Shown here piece after piece: positions 13,001 to 27,300 of a stretch of 64,000 bases of DNA; position 1 is the first letter of the stretch; each line of letters begins with the position of its first letter. Under the pieces are notes generated by a model, which worked only from the letters and a program-made list of their open reading frames with translations, ran no database searches and was not told the origin of the DNA. The DNA comes from Bombus terrestris. Taxonomy: Eukaryota; Arthropoda; Insecta; Hymenoptera; Apidae. The DNA lies in the NCBI RefSeq assembly GCF_910591885.1, contig NC_063273.1, forward strand, positions 3,038,001 to 3,102,000, given 5' to 3'. The position numbers were made by a program, and so were the translations under genes.

Positions 13001-15700
13001 GCGATGCATACTAATTTTTCTGAATGTTTTCATATCATCACGCAACAAAGTACATGGAGATACAAACAAGAAATCAACTAGCTAAACTACATTGCTATTT
13101 TAAGAATAGTGAAGGTAAAATGTAGTAACTTTTTCAATAAAAGTAAAAGTTCAAAAGAAAGATAAAATTCAAGGGTGAAATTTCTTTTGTTTTGCCGACC
13201 ACTCACTTTGTCTACGCACGATTAAAAAGGATTTCAAGAACTGCAAATCTGAAAACCTGAAAACATAACTTCACTCGACTCCGCTGCTGATCTCAGCCAG
13301 GCCAATAAAAATCCTTCAACGTAAGACATTCTTTCGTATCCTAGAAGAAAAATTCCGCACAAATTGTCTCGCGGATAAATACAAAACCAGAAATCCTCAA
13401 CGGGCGAGCACAAAAACTGGAAATTGACGATGTCGCTTGCGTGCATCTGAAAATCCCACGGGACACCTTCTGCTACTGGAATCCCTGGACCGCAGAATCC
13501 GGATTTCGAAGAGGGTAACTCCTCTTAGTGAGAGGGGAAGAATTCCGTAGGGTTCGAAGGTCGTGGGACGAATTCCTCTTTGGGAACTGGTCCATAATAT
13601 CTTGGAACCCTACCACACACGGTTGACATCCGCGAGTCCAAATCGTGGACCGTTGCGATCGAAAATTATTTTATTCGAACTCCATCGAATGGATAATTCC
13701 CTGGTTCGACATTAGAAGCGTCTTTGTTCCCATGATTATTCGTCGAATACGGCCGTTTCATTTTCGGTGTCCATTAATATGAATGTTCATAACGATACCG
13801 TTCACGGTTTGTTCCCGGTGTACGAATAAAAGCGAAGCTTAATTACGTTCCATAATTCAAATTTTCATTCTATAATTAACTCCGACTGGCGACCGAACGG
13901 ACCGCGGTTGTACACAATTTCACCTACGATCTGACCTCGCCAATTTGAAATTTAAGCAAAGCGGCCAGCGTATTCGTTAATCGTGTTTTCAACCCGTCTC
14001 CCTCCTCCTCCTATGCCCCCTCGTTTCAACACCCCTCGCCGCCCCGCCGTTCACATCATTCCTTTCATACGTTTCCAGTCGACACGGACAGTAACATACG
14101 AGTTTCAAGAGAATCCAATTAATGCTGACACCTCTCTGGATGTCTTTCACCATTTTGGATTTTAAGCGACATAATATGCTGCCAGACACGTTCTGTCAGC
14201 CTCTCGAACTACCGACTGTTTCACCCTTAAACGGAAAACCGAACATCGTTTCGGGATACCGTAATGAAATTGTCTACTGGCCATCGAATTTCTTCCCGTG
14301 ACGTCCCCGCCAAGAATTTCAACTCCATGTGGTGTAAATAGGATGAAAAGTATGGTAGACATAAGAGCTTGAAAGCTAGTTTGAGAAGACTTTCCTGGTT
14401 TCGCTTTTGAAAGGATGTTTTATTTAAGATAGCGCAGTTGACTCTGAATTCTAAACAAATTCGGACGATACTTGTTTTACCTTTACACGTATGGTTTGAG
14501 CATATAGAAATCTAAAAATCCCATTGGAAATACATTTTTGGGAAAATTATGTTTCTGATAACATAATATTCAAGCTTTCGATAAGATGGTTTGATTGTTC
14601 GATCGTTAAATCGGTCGAGTAATTCCCCCGTATTCAAGGAGCTTCGATAAAGACGTTGGAGATGGAATGGAGATCCGATAACAGAATGATTTTTCATCGA
14701 GGTAACAATTCATCATACAACAGAGGACAATGCCGCAGTTCCTTACCTAATCCTGAAACAATGCCTCGGCCGAATGGCGTCGGCGATTTTGGAAGGTGGT
14801 AGGAGGGTACAGTTCTCGAGGGTGAGAACCGAGACCCCTTTAGCTGGTCGGATGTTAGCGCTGCTCGGGGGTTGGAAGGTGGAGAAACAGGAAGAGGAGA
14901 CGAAGCCGGAGGAAGAGAGTAGAACGAGAGACGAGGAGAGAAAGAGAGAGAAACGCGAGGGTGGTCACTTGGCGATTAAGAACACGTACTAACCCTGCCT
15001 GGTTTTCCACCCCTGCAGCCTAGGATCAATACAACTTAGTTTCCCGTCTCGCCCCCTCCTTGCACCCCCTCTGGCAACCTCCGACGAACCCCTTTGTATC
15101 ACCACCACCATCGCCAACTACGATGTTCTTATGTCGCGGACGAAGCTGCGCTTCTTACGAACCCACGGACCTGCAAAACCCGCCCGGTTAGTTTCGGAAT
15201 CTAACGGGTGGCGCCCTAGAAAAGGTACTACAGGAAAAATAATTCGTTGGCTCTATAAACTTGGTGATGAACTTTTTGGCAAAGGATTAGTATTTGACGA
15301 AGACGAGGGAAATGTTACAATTGTATAGAGATTGTACGAAAGTTTAAAAAATGGCGTGTCATCGAGAAGGAAATGATAAGGTCCAAGAAATCTGTTTCTG
15401 TGTAAATTCTTCAAAAACACAAGCGTTTTAAAAACTCTTGTCGCGTGAACGATAGGATAAACAAAAATAATAACATAATGGCTTGTGGTATGAAAGATTC
15501 ATTTGCGTGTTACGCTTTAAATAATCAAGAATATATAAGATGTTTATGTGAAATTTAACGATGTCCCAAAAATCGGTAAAAATATGAAAGAAATAAATAC
15601 AAGAATAAGATATACGCAACTGTCTGAATAAACAAACAACCTTTCACACCTTGAAACATTTACGAATTATTTTAAACGCGAACCACCCGGTACGAACCGC
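10001..15700. other. Gene-free DNA, mostly AT-rich, with CpG-rich islands
   Basis: CpG-rich patches lie near 11370-11520, 12060-12590, 13230-13650 and 13860-14060. A purine-rich tract (GAGGA-type) lies at about 14865-14970, followed by a GC-rich patch to 15220. No recognisable gene, RNA or mobile element was found; all ORFs are short and lack family resemblance. Confidence 0.4.
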
Positions 15701-16800
15701 CGCATGAAAGTGTGAGGATCGTAGGTGTGCAAGTCTTCTTACGATCAATAGAGGTTAGTCGCGCCCAGTTCCGCGGATGAAGGCACCCACCCCTTTTCTA
15801 GGCACCGCAGGGTGGTGGTGGTGGTGACCCGAGGCGGTCGCCTTCTGGAGGTGGAAAGTTGTTTCTTCGTCTCCTTCTTCTTCTTCTTCGAGGCGCGCGT
15901 AAAAGCTCGCGGCGTCGACTCCTGACGGCTGCCTCCTGAACGACCGAGATTTTCCACAGTGGTGGGGTGCTTTTCAGTCCTCTTTTCCTCCTTTTCGTTG
16001 TAAACACGCTCTGCCTTCCCCTTCATCTCCCCACCCTTCGCGTTAAACCTGGTTATTCGCGTCCCGTTTCAACTCGACACTCACCCCTTTGCACCTATTT
16101 TGCATCTTCCTTTCATCGACCACGATCCGGTCCTTTGCTCTCGTTCTCCCATCTACCTGTCTGCGTCTTATCCTTCTACGTTCTCTGTTTTACCAGAGCT
16201 TCTGGCATCTTTCTCCTTCGCCGCCACTTGCTCCCGAGAATACCTTCGTCCTTGTTATACATTCGCTCGCCTCTGTCGCACCTCCGGACTTCTCTATCTG
16301 CATTTCTTCCACCTCCGTCTTTTGTTCCTACGTTTGAGCTTTCTCGTCGCGTCTTCTTCCACTAATTCATCCTTGTCCTCCACAGAACTCTTTTTTCGCG
16401 TTCGCCCCTCGCTCTCGTTAAAGTCTATCTTTTATTACCTCATTCGTATCTTTCCAGTGCCTGGCGCCACGTCTTTGTTCGGCGGACTTTGTCTTCATCT
16501 TTCATTAACGCTTCTCTTCCTGTCTATCCTTGTTCGTCGTCCTCCTTCGAGATGGTTTTGTACTGTCTTCTCCTTGTTGCTCTCGTTCGCTCGGCAAATT
16601 CGCATCTTCGTCCGAATAATTCTCCTCCTCGTCGTTCCCTCGTCGTTTCCCAAGCAACCTGTCTGCGTCTTATCCCCCGTTCGCGTCGCACCGCCTCTTC
16701 GCTCTTCCGAGCTTTTCACCCCCTTTCCTCCGTTCCCTCGTTTAACGGAGCGCAAGCGCTGCTAGTTGGAATTTCTGTGAGTTTCTGCTGCAATATACGC
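15700..16800. other. Long pyrimidine-rich island (~0.9 kb)
   Basis: From about 15,870 to 16,770 the plus strand is strongly C+T-rich, with repeated TCTTCC, CGTCTT and CCTTC words. The stop-free plus-strand frame at 16100-16765 (221 codons, beginning at a TTG) follows from this base bias: TAA, TAG and TGA all need purines. Its Leu/Ser/Phe/Arg-rich product matches no family I know. The stretch may be a regulatory island or part of an untranslated transcript. Confidence 0.45.
15810..15890. repeat. (GGT)5 and (TTC)5 trinucleotide repeats
   Basis: GGT units at about 15810-15826 and CTT/TTC units at about 15873-15889. They mark the left edge of a long pyrimidine-rich island. Confidence 0.85.
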
Positions 16801-19800
16801 ATATAACATTGGAAACCTCTCGCGAGAAGGAGCAACAATCTCCGGACCCCCATTGGCGTGAGATATGGCAGTATTTCAGATAAAGAGCGCCAGCGTGATG
16901 GTTTTAGAATGCTTCCCTGAAGAGCGTCGATATCTGTTTGTTGAAAACTCTTTGTACAATATTTTCTCAGGGATTATATATTGAATCGAGGAATTTTTGG
17001 GGAAAAAGATATACAAGACAAAATCGACTATATTGCCTTGGAAGGTTTAGATTTAGTCTCGAATTGATAATTATAGTAGCTCTTAAAGAGCTTTGTCTTT
17101 TTTATACTTATCTTCTTTCGGAAAACTCGTCAATCAATAGGGAAAACACGAAATAGTAACGAATAACGCAAATATGAGGACAGTGAAATTATTGTTGACA
17201 GAAGAAATACGAAGTAGTAGCAACTAACGTTGTTCTATCAAACTCGCGAAAGAGAATAACCCAGGCTGCAGAAGTTTATTAGCACGAACAATTACCGTAT
17301 TACAGCAACGTAGAAAATGCACCAATCGGAAATATCATTCGAATGCGAAATATTTTAATACGATATTCTGTAGAGTACACGGTTTATAAGCACGGTACGG
17401 TACACGCGCGGTGTATAGATTTAATAATCGTACCGCATAATTTATTTCCACAGTCGCGTGTAATCGCTTTTCCGGTGAATTTGTAATAACGTTCGACCAA
17501 TTTTACATTATAACGATTCAATATTTGCGCGAAGCATATATTCGCAATAGCATGATGCTCTTAAAATAAATACCTAACAAATAGTATACCCGATTTACTA
17601 CGCTCAACTATATAAACACGTAAAGCAAGAGAAACCAAAAATTATTCCATATATACGTAATTGTATCATATCATTTATTTATATAAACAGAAGAGTCGTC
17701 TCGTATTCCAAATAGAAGAAAAGTTTAGTACCATGTACCGAGACGAAGGAGGAAGCTACGTTTCGTTTGACGAGAGAGCAAAGCAACGCGAAAGATGTGC
17801 AGGGAACTCTTCCGCTTCCCGGAAGCAAGCGTTCGAAGGCGTCAGTCGACAAACACCTTAGATCCCTGATAATCGTAATTCGAAAATTTTGTAGGTGTAT
17901 CCAGACAGCAGGCTCGTTAAATCAGCCATTTTAGCCGAGTCCCTCGATAGCTTTTCCTAGGGTACCTGGTGCCACCCCTTGGATGAGCTTCAGCCAGCAG
18001 CGTGGCAAGCCAACCCGGCAAAAGCGATTAATTACTTTGAGCAATTTGCTCACCAACTCCACTCAGCTCGTAGACCGACACTATTCTCATTTCTCTGTCC
18101 GGGCAGCTACCACCCTCTCTGTCCAGCCTGCCCGTCCATCCGTACCTACGTACGTCCGTATCATACGCATACACATACGCACGAATACGCTCGTGAGAGC
18201 ACCAGCCCGGTACACATAGCCACCACGTACACGCAAAAGACACAGCGACATCGGGCGTATACTTATGGTTGCGAACGGTGGTAGCAGTACGTAAAGCGTG
18301 CTAGCGTGTGTACTGGTCATTCAACGAAGGTACAGAGTGACTTCCTGTAAAGCTATATACATCTAACCAACGGGCATTCTCGTTCGAGTTGTCGAAGGGG
18401 TAGAGCGGTTGTAGTCAACATCCACCGAACGCTATTTTCCGCCCGAGTACCGGGTGGCACTTTACTACTGGATCGATCGTTACCACTGAGCAACCAACCT
18501 CTTTTATGATCGCCCGTTCGAAGAAGAAAAAAGAAGACGCGATCGCCGATTCCTTTTCGTTACCTTTTAACCAGACTTTTCGTTGCCCCGCTAATTGCCT
18601 AATGAACCGCGTAATTTTCGCGCCGACGCCAACTACCACCATCCTGACACGAACACACCGTGTGAGACTCGTGATCGTAGTAGAACAATCATGGTGGCTG
18701 ATATATATATATAAACATAATTAGTATGATAAGATAGATATAATTAATAACAAAGAAAGAGGGAAGATCGTACTCCTTTAACAATGGAAAACAGATTTGA
18801 TGTAAATATTGAACAGCCTATAGATATTTTTCTTATGCATTGCATGTTCTTATTTATTCATTGCTCCATAATAAAGGATTACGTATCGGTTAGATATTAA
18901 ACAGGATTTGATTCGAGCTGACATGGCTATTATATTGATGGTAATTGAAGGAACCTCGATCAAATATTTGAGAAATCGCCTCCATCGTCTCTTACAATTG
19001 GATAGCGTGACGATTAAGGCCGTGAGGAAATCTCTGTAACTTTTGCTTCTGATAAAGTCGATCGCTTTCGTCAATACATAATTTGTTTAACGCTCTAAAA
19101 TAAATCTAATACCATAGATTTAGAGATTGGGTTTACCCCTAGATATAATATTATTTGTTAGAATTTAAGTAGAAACACTGTGTATTCCAATTCTGAAAGT
19201 ATTCATAAGTCATTGTTGAGTCAGACACGATATTCTTCGACGAGATGTTTCGGAGACAAAAGATATAAATTTCGAAATACAGATCCGGAGAGATATTAAA
19301 GTAATGAGATTAATTAATAGAATAGACCCCGGTGTTAATTTAGAAGCGTGTGTCGGGATGACCACGGAGTTACTTACAACTGGGATACTCCGCGGTGTAT
19401 CTATAGGACGTTTCAAAATTAACTTGCAAACAATTAATTACAACAGTATCGTATTTATTTCAAAACATTTTGAAACTTTATAAACAATTATTTTTACCGC
19501 GTGATATGTAAAAATAATTATTCGATAAATTTCCATTGGTTTACAATTCCATGCAATGTTCTGCAAATTCAAAAACTTATCCAGAAATATTAATAAAATA
19601 AGACAGTTGCATGATACTTGCTTATTTACTTGTCTGCCTTTCTAAAGATATTAAATTCTAATGCGCAAGAATTCATTCAACGATTTGAAATAATAATTTC
19701 ATTTTGTACGTATCGCTGTCAATGTCGTCATCGTTAGCGATTATATCGTAATTTCTAAAAAGGCGCTGTGGCAACGACATCGCCGGTAAGATGAGACAAA

Positions 19801-19965
19801 TCCTTAAGCGACGTTAGTTACTTTTTCAGCATAGTGGAAGCAAAAGCTAGCGCAGTCTTGTTTACGGATAAATGTCTTACTTCCCCTACGTCGGTGGTCG
19901 CGGCCATCTTGTTACCCCGCCTTTCCTTGCAAAACCCCTTTCATATTCCCCTGCAAATGTTAGAC

Positions 19966-19990
19966 TACCACCACCATCACCACCACCACC
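19966..19990. repeat. (ACC)n trinucleotide repeat
   Basis: Eight ACC units with one ATC interruption, inside a pyrimidine-rich island. Confidence 0.85.
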
Positions 19991-22605
19991 GTTAGTCCCG
20001 TCTTACCCTCTCTGGAAAACCTGGTTCCCCATACCATTTGCCCCACCCTTTCCATCCACCATTCTGACTTACCCCCTCCAAGCAAAGGAAAGGGTATTAT
20101 CACCACTCCGTAAATTTCTTTCCCTCTTAAGGATAAGAAATGCACTCTGCGGAAATGAGCGTAGTTTCGTGTCAAAAGTAATCGGTTAAAAGAGTTGAAA
20201 GTCATAAAGAAGTAAGGTATTTAAAATGCTGAGGGTAACAAGGAGGAAATGTACTAATAATGTAAAAAGAGAAGGAAGCTAATTATGCAATTTCTTTCAT
20301 CGTATAATACTATAATTGGAGGGCTCTCTGAAAAATGGAATTACGAATCTATGCAAATGCAATTTACTTCGCCGTTCTATTTTGTGAATTGTTTGATAAC
20401 GATGTTTCGCGAGCAAAGCGTCTTTCGGAGAAAGTATCGTTTAATTTCTCTAACGAGATTTCGGTATTTAATTCGTTGCAGCTTCGAGTCTCGATTACCA
20501 CAGACGAATCGTATACCTCTTCTTTCTGATTACTTTTCATATACTTATCTGCTTAGCGGATTTTTCCCTCTGAAGCAATTTCTGATGGAAGTACTAAGAT
20601 CGTTGAAATCGCCTGGGCCAATAAAATCTCGCTTATATTGTCTCGTCTGGCTGATCGATCGCTTAGGTTAAAAATCGAGCAAGTAGAAAAGGACCGTCGC
20701 TGATCCGGCGACCGAATCGCTACGCGTTCCGTTCAATGTAAACTGTACCGTATCGGAAATTTTCTCCAATGTTACGTTAAAAGCTTCGCGTTTGTTTTAC
20801 TTTTACTGCTTTCCTACTTTTACTTTTCTCCTTGCTCCATTTATACCGCTTGGAATATCGTAATTTCGTTTAAACTATTTACAGTGGAAGTTCTCTTTAA
20901 ATTCGGTCTATTCTTTGAATGTCATATTTCCCACGACAGTTTCGTGATTTTTTAACCATGGTTAAATTGATTTTTTCTTTTTTAATGAAATTGTTTTAGA
21001 CGAATAAGAGTTAAACCTCAGACACTGTTGGATAATTAGCATATATTTTGTTCAAACGTTAGTGATACACTAAACAAATTTCCCTCGTAATTAATTTCTA
21101 AAGGTTCACGAAATCTTAATCTTTCTTCAATCGAAAATTAATCAAAATATGGACATATGAATTAAATAAATAAATATACACGAATAAGATAAAAATCGAT
21201 TAACTAAATGGAAAAACGATACACGAAGCGACGTACCTATATATCTTTTAATTTTTCAATCTCACTTGATCAATGTTCTTGATATTTATCAATGTTCCAT
21301 TGTATTTCGTTAGTATTCTCTTCGTATAATCCAATTCTTAGTTTCTAACATTCAAATTCAAATTATATTTTTCTCATAACCGGACAGCATTTTGGTTACA
21401 CAAAATAATACAAATTCTCAGGAATTTAAAAATCTAGAAAAATATATTCGTAGCCAAAACAATAGAAAAGGTAAAGAAATATTACATAAAGTCAGTTTTA
21501 GAGGAGCTTTGAAACACTCACAACTCCAAAATAGTAGCGTTGATTACAACTACAGAAGCGATTCTAAGTTTACACGTTAATAATGTCTGTAATTTAACAA
21601 AAACATTAACTTCAGTTACAGTTGGATACACGAAGAACCGCTCGAAATAGTTTCGCAACTCGTCAGTGTCGACCGCATATTTGAATTTATTTCTAGATAT
21701 AAGCAACATTCGTACATAGTCGACTAAAGAATAGTTGCATACAGAGCAGAAAGAGAGAGAAAGGGGGAAATAGTGATGGCAGAATACAATGTCAGGTTGG
21801 AAGGATTAGAAGGATCCTTAATCGTCGAAACCCAATCCGGTCGGGGAACGGAATGTCCTCATTTCCATCGGCCCTTTCGCTCCCAAAGATACGTGGAATT
21901 TCAGCAATAAAGATAAGAGTCTTCGATTACCGGAGGTTTTCACGTCCTCCCTTTCTCCATTCGAATCTCTCTTTCTCTCTAACTACTCGGTCGTTTTTAT
22001 CTTTTCAACGTTCCACAGGTATTTGCCGTAGATAGATTTGTGAGAATTTAGTGGCTAGCTTGTCACGAGTACAAAGTATAAAATTACGTCATTTTATTCC
22101 GATTGCTCGCTGAAATTTGGCAGGTTTAAAAAAATCAATGAGAACTTAAAAACTTTTAGCATTTTTTAATCTTAACGTAGAAAAACCTATTTACCATTTA
22201 CTATCACTATCAAATTACTAGGAAAATTTCTGTCCTTCTTGGCGTTAAAAATACAGACACAAATGATATTTAAAGCAAAAGACTAAACTCTGACGTATCC
22301 TTCGGTAATTAAAAAATTCGTATACCAAACGATTTAAGTAGTATAAAAATATAAAACGATCTTTTCCGTGGAAATGATATAGATTGTATAGGAGATACGA
22401 CGAAGAGAATTTTATAAATGATCAAATAATTTATATGTAATTTAGCTGTTAGTGACTGAAGAAAATGGAGGTGTAAAATACAAATAAATCAATTTAATTG
22501 ACCTGATGCAATTTTTATCATTGTTCTGCGTATACAACGTTCAAGTAACACATGATATAACCGACAACATTAACAAAAATCATTTCTTGTTTCTTTATAA
22601 CGCTT

Positions 22606-22628
22606 ATATACATATATATATATATATC
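22606..22628. repeat. (TA)n microsatellite
   Basis: A short TA run with one CATATA interruption. Confidence 0.85.
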
Positions 22629-24300
22629 GTTTACCATTCCAACTCCTCGGTTCACCAATATCTAAAAAGGCATTCCTTGCATTACGATTACGTTCTAAGC
22701 AATGTCTGACATTCCTTCGACGAAGAATCGTCCGTAATATCGAGCGTGTACCAGTAGCTTCCCTTAACGAATCTCGATACCATTCCGGCCGAACTCCGCG
22801 GCTAACAGCGAGATAGAAATCGGACGTGGACCAAGAGGGATGCACCTCCGGCCAGAGAAGGACCAGCAAGGATGTGTAAGGACGTGCTACTGCAGGTGAA
22901 GGAGAAGTAGGTAGAACGTGGTATTCTGGAGGCAACGACGATCAATACCCAACAGCCCGGCACGTACGAGTCTGTATAACTATACCAGTGTATTCGGTGT
23001 ACACTGTAAGGGGGGTAGTTGGTAGAAATAGGGGTGGAAACATCCCCAAGGAGCCGATAGTAGCCCATAGCGCTGCCAACCCACCCCATAGTTCCGGCCA
23101 ATGGATGCCCACTGCGATCTCTAGCTCTGTGCTACGAATGAGGAGCCTTCTCAGTCTGTCTCTTCTATCTGTCTGCATATAAGCTCTGTCTTTCTCTATT
23201 TCACTTGCCCTAGGTCCCTTGTCTCGAGACTGACTTAACAATTAAATGCATTTACACGTCTCTTCGGATAGAAGCCCTTTTTATATGACTTTAATTCGAC
23301 TCCGAGCTGAGACAGATAATGTTCCTCGTTCCTCCCCTTTTCGTTACATAAATATATGAAAAATGATACAAGATGAAGATAGCTTGCTCGAATATACTAT
23401 GCATTTATTAAAATTACGCAACAGGCAGGGATAGACTAGACAATGATGCGAGAAATAAAATAAACACTCGTCGACGTAGAGTGTTGCTGTTCGAGTACAT
23501 TCAACAGCCATTGTCACCTGCCTGTCCTTCTGAAACGTTTCGAGAGTCTCCCGATTGTCACGATCTTTTTTTACAACAGCCAAATAACCTGCGTCCTCTG
23601 TGTAATAAACATTTTTAATGATACAAAAGAGTCGCATATAAAAGAGATATTTGAGAGAGCTACTTGAGAAAATTACTTGAAAAAGATTAGACGGCATCGC
23701 GCGTTTCACGGGGCACGTGAAAAGAAGAAGATCTAAAGTGACCTATAGATCAGGCACTCTATTTAACCTAGCAAGCCTTCGTTATAAATAACGGATTATG
23801 TAAGCTCTGATCGGGCGTTCATGTGCATAAAAAAATCAAGCAAGATACTCCTTCACGCTTCTTTGCGTTGCATCTAGGAGTTTATTATAGGAAGCGGCAA
23901 GTAAAAGAAAACATAGAAAAATACGTGCAAGCAAAATAACAACAAAACAACGTACTCTACTTCTAAGTAAGCGACTCGCAAACAACCGAGTTATCGGTCA
24001 TCTAAGCGCGTTGTATACGCGCACACGATAGAAAATTCATTTGCACCTTCTTCGGCTACAACGAACAACAAACAAAATGTAAATCTCTGCCTCTAACCTC
24101 TTGAAAGATACTACCATATACATATGTGTACGTCTAGGTTTTCTTTAGTTCGGACTTGATTCCAAAGAATGTAGTAAAGATTATCGCGATCAACTGTCAA
24201 CGACGAACAATATTTTATCGTAACCGATTCATACTCGGAAATTGAATCGAAAGATTAATAAATTGTTTCTGAAGAAATTAATATTTCCCTTTGTTTCCTG

Positions 24301-27300
24301 GACCACGAGGTCGCCCTTGAAATCTATGGCTGACCTTCAAAACCGGGCTTTCTCATGGTAATTATAGCGTATCCACCCTTCCGTTTATAAAAATAAACGC
24401 GGGTGCAACGCTTCCTGGTACGTGCGTATGCGTGGCGAAGTGAACGAGCAAAGATCTTCCGCCGTTCTTCCCTTCGCGGCCCCAAGTTTATTACCTGAAG
24501 CTACGAATGAATGGAAGGAGCATGATAAAGCGTGGTAAAAGAGGGTGGTAGTCTACTCCTGAAGGCCGTCGAGGGTGTAGGACTGTAGGCGGGTGTCAGA
24601 AGGGACGAGGGAGAGCGCAGAGAAGGGTTTCATTCATGAACGTGTTTTATTGTTTCAGGCAGAACGCGAGTGGAGAACAGAGGAGGCCGGATAATAGCCA
24701 CGGAGGAACCGGAAAGCATAAACCCGCGCAAAAGTAGGAGCCACTTCAAGCGTTTTCTGCGGCACGACCCTCCCGAAAATTATCCCCGGTCGACCTGGCC
24801 AGACACGTCCTACCCTAACACGAAATAAGGAATATTCTTCATCCATACAATTCACTTAGAAAAAGAGGTTTGCAAGTTAATAAGAAGAGGAAGAAGCTAC
24901 GGGGGAAACATAGAAAAGAAAAACCGAAAAAACATTGCTTACGGTCTCAAAAATGACAAAAATGATTAGACAAATTTTAGAAGTGACAAGAATGAGCAGA
25001 AAAATTGTAAAAATAACGAGGACGACTAACAAAATGCTTTTTATAGCTTCTTTGAAGAATACACAAGACTTTGGTAAAAAGAAAATTCAGTGCGTGGCTC
25101 CTTATGATACGGAAGTTTGTCTATAACTTGGAAAAGTAAATACAAGGAAACAAAATACCTTCTAAATACATATGGATAACGCATACAACTCGAAAGTGAG
25201 ATTTAAAATAACGTATATTTGATGAGACATTGCAGCACTTAGAAAAAAGGAAATAAAAATTACGACAAAACAAGTTCATCTTTAGATTGAAAAATCAATG
25301 CAATATTTAACGTATACAGACACAAGACAAAGGTTCTTTAAACTTTGATGATTATTTTGCCGCTCTGAACAATTTAAACAAATTACAATCAACAAACAAG
25401 TTAAAATAACTGGATTTTTTATTTCAAATTAAAACGACAGAAGCAATAAGTAAAACTTTGAGAAAATTCGAGGCGATATTTACAACAACGAAAAGAACTT
25501 TATTTGATGCAACGCCATTGCATAAATTGTGGTTGTGCAACTTACAGAATTGCCACGCCCCTGTGCTGCAACCTTAACTTCCGACACCACCTATAATAAA
25601 CCCTTTAAACTCCCATGTGCATCGCATACTCCTCCTTTCTCCCGTCCCCTGTATTCAGGGTTGTCCAAAGTTCGAAGTTCTTTCGACGGTCAGAACTTTT
25701 TCCGTTTCATAAACTGGCCCCGGTACAATCCCTGACAAAGTTTCTTTCATAGTACAGAATCGTTTCGAAATTGCTACATCGTACCCTCTTCGTGGAATTT
25801 CAAATAAATTGTTGTAGACAGAAACAATTTTTGCCACTAAATATTTTTGAAGATATTCATTGGATAAATTGAAATACATTCGCAGTCTTAACGAAAAATC
25901 CAAAGACTAAAACAAATTTTTGATCGAAGTTTCTTTACGTATTAGGTAAATATGTACTTCTATGAATTTCAATTAAATGAAATAATCGAAATTTAAATGA
26001 AAATATCTAAATCTGGAATAGCCCTCATTGAGGAAGAACGTATCGAGAAAAACACGCTCAGATTGAAAATTTATTAAATACACAATAAGTAATTCTAGAA
26101 GAATGAAAATCCAAGAAAGTTTGACAAAATCCATCAAAGGAAATTAAAGATAATAATTTTCAAGTCCTCAAAGAATCACACGACTATTCGACAAGAGTGT
26201 CAATACGATCAAAGGAATAATTAAATACCATCAACAATTAGAACTAGTAAGAAACAACTTTAAAAAAAATGAAACAATCGTGCTATTTAAGAAACACTGA
26301 TCAAAACTTCAAACAAACTACCTACTGAAAATTAGGGACTCAAAATTCAGTACGGCCAGGAAGCCAAAACAAATACACCAAGAGAAAGAAAGTAAAAAAT
26401 GCGAACAACTAAATATTTAATAGCAAAGCTGAAAAAATAGTTGACAAAAGTGTATTATGTATAACCTAAATTTACAAGACCAATTAAAATTCTAAACAGC
26501 ACGGAAGAGTTACAGTTAAAAGCATCGAAATTCATCTCTGGCAGGATTTGAAAAGGCGCGTGCTATAAATTTCCGGTGTAAAAAGGGCGACAGAAGGAAA
26601 TATCTTTCCCCCGGCAAGACGAAAGAAAGAAATGGCCCCGGCTTTCCAATTAGCATTCTTACTCCTGCCGCTGCAGGCAAATGTCGGGGGTGGCGAGTGT
26701 GCAACATAAACCGCGCGATAAAACGCCGCTGGCACGTGTATATCACCCACACATAGAGCCACTTCTTTTTCATTTTAGTTTCTCGCACGGCAGTGTGGAA
26801 AGCGGTAAAGTAGAAACGGCAGAAACACGGCCAAGAAACGTTTATAATGCTCTGCTCCAACACTCTGCAACTTCGCCGACTAAATGCAGATGGTTCTCAA
26901 AATTCTTCTACCTTTTTGCACGCTGCTTCCTTCGATTAATGCGAACATCTTTGATCGATAATATCGAATTCGTTGCTTGAAGAGCTTCTTAAATTTCGCT
27001 GGTGTGGAAGTTCAGGGGAAAACGTATGCTTGTACATTTTTGAATACTGAAAATAATCGAAAATAATTCTAAATATCGAACGATAAAAAGATATTTTCAA
27101 TAAAGTTGTCATCGCATCTGTGAAAAGTATTTGATCAGAAAAATTATTGAAATATGAAATAATGGATTTGAGATTTTGCAAGATGTTCCGCAGTGTTTAC
27201 GTTTGGATGATGCTCCTTCGAACGAATAATTAAAGAAGAAATTACAATATCGAGGAGCAGTGTAATTTTTCTTGAAAAATTACGTTTCTTGCATCACAGT

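Larger units (their letters stand above)
16801..24300. other. Gene-free DNA with CpG-rich islands
   Basis: Islands lie near 17740-18700 (including a stretch of CGTAC/CATACG words at about 18140-18240), 19850-20110, 22680-23240 and 23980-24080. The remainder is AT-rich. No supported coding exon, RNA gene or transposon was found. Confidence 0.4.

Noticed and set aside
16100..16765. 221-codon open frame on the plus strand
   Set aside because: It starts at a TTG and lies in strongly pyrimidine-rich DNA, where stop codons are rare by composition. The product is low-complexity Leu/Ser/Phe/Arg with no family resemblance.
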